Below are positions 62,309-64,000 of a DNA stretch of 64,000 nt, piece by piece. This stretch comes from Ruminococcus sp. (lineage in GTDB: Bacteria > Bacillota > Clostridia > Oscillospirales > Ruminococcaceae). A model generated the notes under the pieces. The model did not search any database, was not told where the DNA came from, and saw only the letters and a program-made list of their open reading frames with translations. Each line of letters starts with the position of its first letter. The stretch's first letter is position 1. The stretch spans positions 1-64,000 of the forward strand of contig JAFYFU010000041.1 of assembly GCA_017543595.1 (NCBI GenBank), in the 5' to 3' direction. A program made the translations under genes and the position numbers.

Positions 62309-62899
62309 ATGAAAAAATTAAAATATTCCGCACTCTTATGTGCTGTTTTGCTTTCTGTCTGCCCCTTTGCAGGCTGTGCCTCGTCCGAACCTGAAATGAT
62401 TTCTTCTTCCTCGTCTGCGGTTCATAAACAGGAACAGCCGGTAGAAGAAATCAATGTCGCTGTCGCTGAGGAGGCTGACAAAAACGATACGGGCTTTATA
62501 CTCAATTCCGTAATTGATTCGGGCAAAAAATCCGATGACGGTGAAAGATATCTGTATCTCAATGTCACAATTAAAAACACTTCCGATACAGCATATGAAC
62601 TCAATGCGCTGAATAATTTCTACCTTGTCACAAGTGACGGCACAGAAGTAGGCTATGATGTCAGAACTCAGATATATGCCGCAAGCAATTTCAAGGGATA
62701 TACCTCAAACCCCTTTGAAATTCCTGCACACGGCGAATTTACAGGTTATATCGGCGGTTTCTGCTTCCCGAAGGAAGAAAACGAAATGACTGTATATTTC
62801 TATCCGACAGGTACGGACGACACCAACAAGTCAAATGTCGTGAAAGTCCCTGTTACCGCCGAAAACGTAATAGACGCACCCGCTGATTTCATCGGCTGA
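62309..62899 (+). CDS. Lipoprotein with DUF4352-like domain
   Basis: 196 residues from the ATG at 62309 (MKKLKYSALLCAVLLSVCPF), 8 bases after GGAGG; an upstream extension crosses the promoter. Lipobox CPFAGC (Cys 23). A Ser/Glu spacer leads into an Ig-like beta sandwich (about 65-190: KNDTGFILNSVIDSG, YLYLNVTIKNTSDTAYELNALNNFYLVTSDG, GEFTGYIGGFCFPKE), typical of DUF4352. Surface-exposed; role unknown. Own promoter and terminator. Confidence 0.87.
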   Translation: MKKLKYSALLCAVLLSVCPFAGCASSEPEMISSSSSAVHKQEQPVEEINVAVAEEADKNDTGFILNSVIDSGKKSDDGERYLYLNVTIKNTSDTAYELNALNNFYLVTSDGTEVGYDVRTQIYAASNFKGYTSNPFEIPAHGEFTGYIGGFCFPKEENEMTVYFYPTGTDDTNKSNVVKVPVTAENVIDAPADFIG

Positions 62900-62907
62900 T
62901 AAATTCA

Positions 62908-62936
62908 AAGAAGGTCTTATGACCTTCTTTTTTTAT
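62908..62936 (+). terminator. Terminator of the DUF4352-like gene
   Basis: AAGAAGGTC, loop TTAT, GACCTTCTT, then a T-run. Confidence 0.9.
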
Positions 62937-63021
62937 TTCATTTATTAATAATATACAAGTTATGGAAGATGTTTTAGTCATATTGACAATTATGCACCGT
63001 GATTTATATGTAATTTGTTCA

Positions 63022-63051
63022 TTGACATCATAATATAAAAAATGCTATAAT
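63022..63051 (+). promoter_or_regulatory. Promoter of the second sugar-binding gene
   Basis: TTGACA (63022-63027), 18 bases, TATAAT (63046-63051). Confidence 0.82.
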
Positions 63052-63111
63052 TAAAAAAAGAGGGCTTTATTACGAAAGTATTAATAAAATAATAACAAAG
63101 GAGTATTACGA

Positions 63112-64000
63112 ATGAGAAAGACAAGAAATTTTATTTCTGCCCTTATATTGACGGCTTTATCTTTGTCAATTGTTTCGTGCGGTTCTTCTTCAACATCTTC
63201 TTCAAGTTCAAATCCCTACGCAGATGTTGATGTAAAATCAGAAGTGAGAAGCGAACTGAATCAGGCAGCATCAAATTCAGATTTGCTCGAAGATGTCGAA
63301 CTCGAAAACAAAACTATCAAATGGATGGCTAACTGGGATATAAACCCCGATGCATCAGGAAAAAACAAACCGCCCGAACTCGTTGTCTTTGAGGAAAAAT
63401 ACGGCGGAAAAATTGAATGGATTCAGTGCGACTGGGCAAGCCGTTACGAAAAACTTGCAGAAACCATCAACAGCGGTGAGGGCGTTGATTTCTTCTATGC
63501 AGGTGACGGTGACGCTTTCCCGAAAGGTGCTGTAAAAGGTATGTTCACTCCCGTTGATGACTATATAGATTTTTCATCTCCGCTCTGGGAGGACGTTCAG
63601 GAAATCAATGACAGCCTTTTATGGAACGGCAAGCACTACTGCACGGTTGTTCAGCCTGTCGGTGACAAGGTTGCCTGCGTATACAACAGGAAAACTGTCG
63701 AAGAAGCAGGTCTTGATGACCCCGCTGAACTCTACGCAGCAGGCAAATGGGACTGGGACGCTTTTCAGGATATGCTTACAAGCTTTGTCGATACCGAAAA
63801 ACAACACTACGGCATTGACGGCTGGTGGTTTGAATTTGCCCTTATGAATACAACAGGTGTCCCCCCCGTATCAATTGAGAACGGAAAACTCGTCAGCAAT
63901 ATAGGCGACCCCGCTATGGAAAGAGTTCAGAACTGGATTTATGACCTCTATAATACAAACTGTATTGCTATCGGTGTAGGCGATTACGGCTGGACTGCAC
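63112..64000 (+). CDS. Sugar-binding lipoprotein (SBP family 1), partial at window end
   Basis: Open from the ATG at 63112 (MRKTRNFISALILTALSLSI), 8 bases after AAAGGAG, to the window edge without a stop: 296 complete codons are seen and the family is usually about 450-480. Lipobox SIVSC (Cys 22) and a Ser-rich spacer. SBP features: TIKWMANWDINPDAS, GEGVDFFYAGDGDAFP, YNRKTVEEAGLDDPAELYAAGKWDWDAF. It is a paralogue of the protein at 60133 and, like it, should capture sugars or oligosaccharides outside the membrane. Transporter genes, if any, would lie beyond the window. Confidence 0.93.
   Translation, partial: MRKTRNFISALILTALSLSIVSCGSSSTSSSSSNPYADVDVKSEVRSELNQAASNSDLLEDVELENKTIKWMANWDINPDASGKNKPPELVVFEEKYGGKIEWIQCDWASRYEKLAETINSGEGVDFFYAGDGDAFPKGAVKGMFTPVDDYIDFSSPLWEDVQEINDSLLWNGKHYCTVVQPVGDKVACVYNRKTVEEAGLDDPAELYAAGKWDWDAFQDMLTSFVDTEKQHYGIDGWWFEFALMNTTGVPPVSIENGKLVSNIGDPAMERVQNWIYDLYNTNCIAIGVGDYGWTA

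Overview
The window looks like chromosomal DNA of an AT-rich, Gram-positive, cellulosome-forming Clostridia member, most likely a Ruminococcus or close relative in the Oscillospiraceae. The grounds are three proteins with C-terminal dockerin modules (a leucine-rich-repeat protein, a PL11 rhamnogalacturonan lyase and a GH26 mannanase), a CIRCE-controlled groES-groEL operon, a split transketolase, a Gram-positive sepF-ylmH-divIVA-ileS-lspA cluster, the rimP-nusA-ylxR-ylxQ-infB-rbfA-nrnA-truB-ribF order, and T/E/P-rich linkers typical of ruminococcal exported proteins. Species cannot be fixed from the sequence alone. I see no rRNA, tRNA, CRISPR array, transposase or prophage.

Layout. 1-4700: a secreted dockerin-bearing LRR protein interrupted by two in-frame stops, then a GH5 glycosidase without signal peptide. 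4800-12300: a small 2[4Fe-4S] ferredoxin, a membrane PAS-GGDEF-EAL protein with a degenerate GGDEF site, groES-groEL under a perfect CIRCE, an XRE repressor divergent from a small membrane protein with matched operators, and glycyl-tRNA synthetase. 12300-18000: a dockerin-bearing PL11 lyase divergent from a large sugar-binding-domain/AraC regulator. 18000-37450, all on the minus strand: ylbF-mutS-mutL, a transglutaminase-like lipoprotein, miaA-hfq, a HlyD-like protein, yggS-sepF-ylmH-divIVA, ileS, an SMI1-like protein, lspA-rluD, a Cof phosphatase, the two transketolase halves and a YunG-like protein. 37450-42500: a T-rich lipoprotein, miaB and the GH26 mannanase. 42500-49700: ThrH, a membrane metallophosphoesterase, a 93-residue unknown and a Gld-like ABC operon (ATPase, permease, GldG-like, DUF4340). 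49700-58600: ribF, truB, nrnA, rbfA, an unknown acidic protein, infB, ylxQ, ylxR, nusA, rimP. 58600-64000: a VanY-type D,D-carboxypeptidase with a bacterial Ig-like domain, two paralogous sugar-binding lipoproteins (one cut by the window end), a small basic unknown and a DUF4352-like lipoprotein.

The most unusual signal is a family of about 95-100 bp intergenic hairpin elements at 37340-37441, 42310-42495 (one copy nested inside another), 44548-44745 (98 bp tandem pair) and 52875-53008 (full copy plus a truncated one). Each has the plan AGGA - 10 nt arm - CTTG plus inner arm - loop with GTGAACGRAG-like motifs - inner arm plus CAAG - CC(N)AAAA - 10 nt complementary arm - TGACGATTTTAAAT, and it ends directly at the Shine-Dalgarno of the downstream gene, always in sense orientation. 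The outer arms have five different sequences, yet every one pairs perfectly while the flanks stay constant. This points to selection or copying based on structure.

Together the genes cover plant-polysaccharide breakdown (pectin, mannan, beta-glucan) and sugar capture, plus core translation, mismatch repair, RNA modification and cell-division functions. Many promoters are near consensus (TTGACA, 17 nt, TATAAT) and are listed where they stand out.
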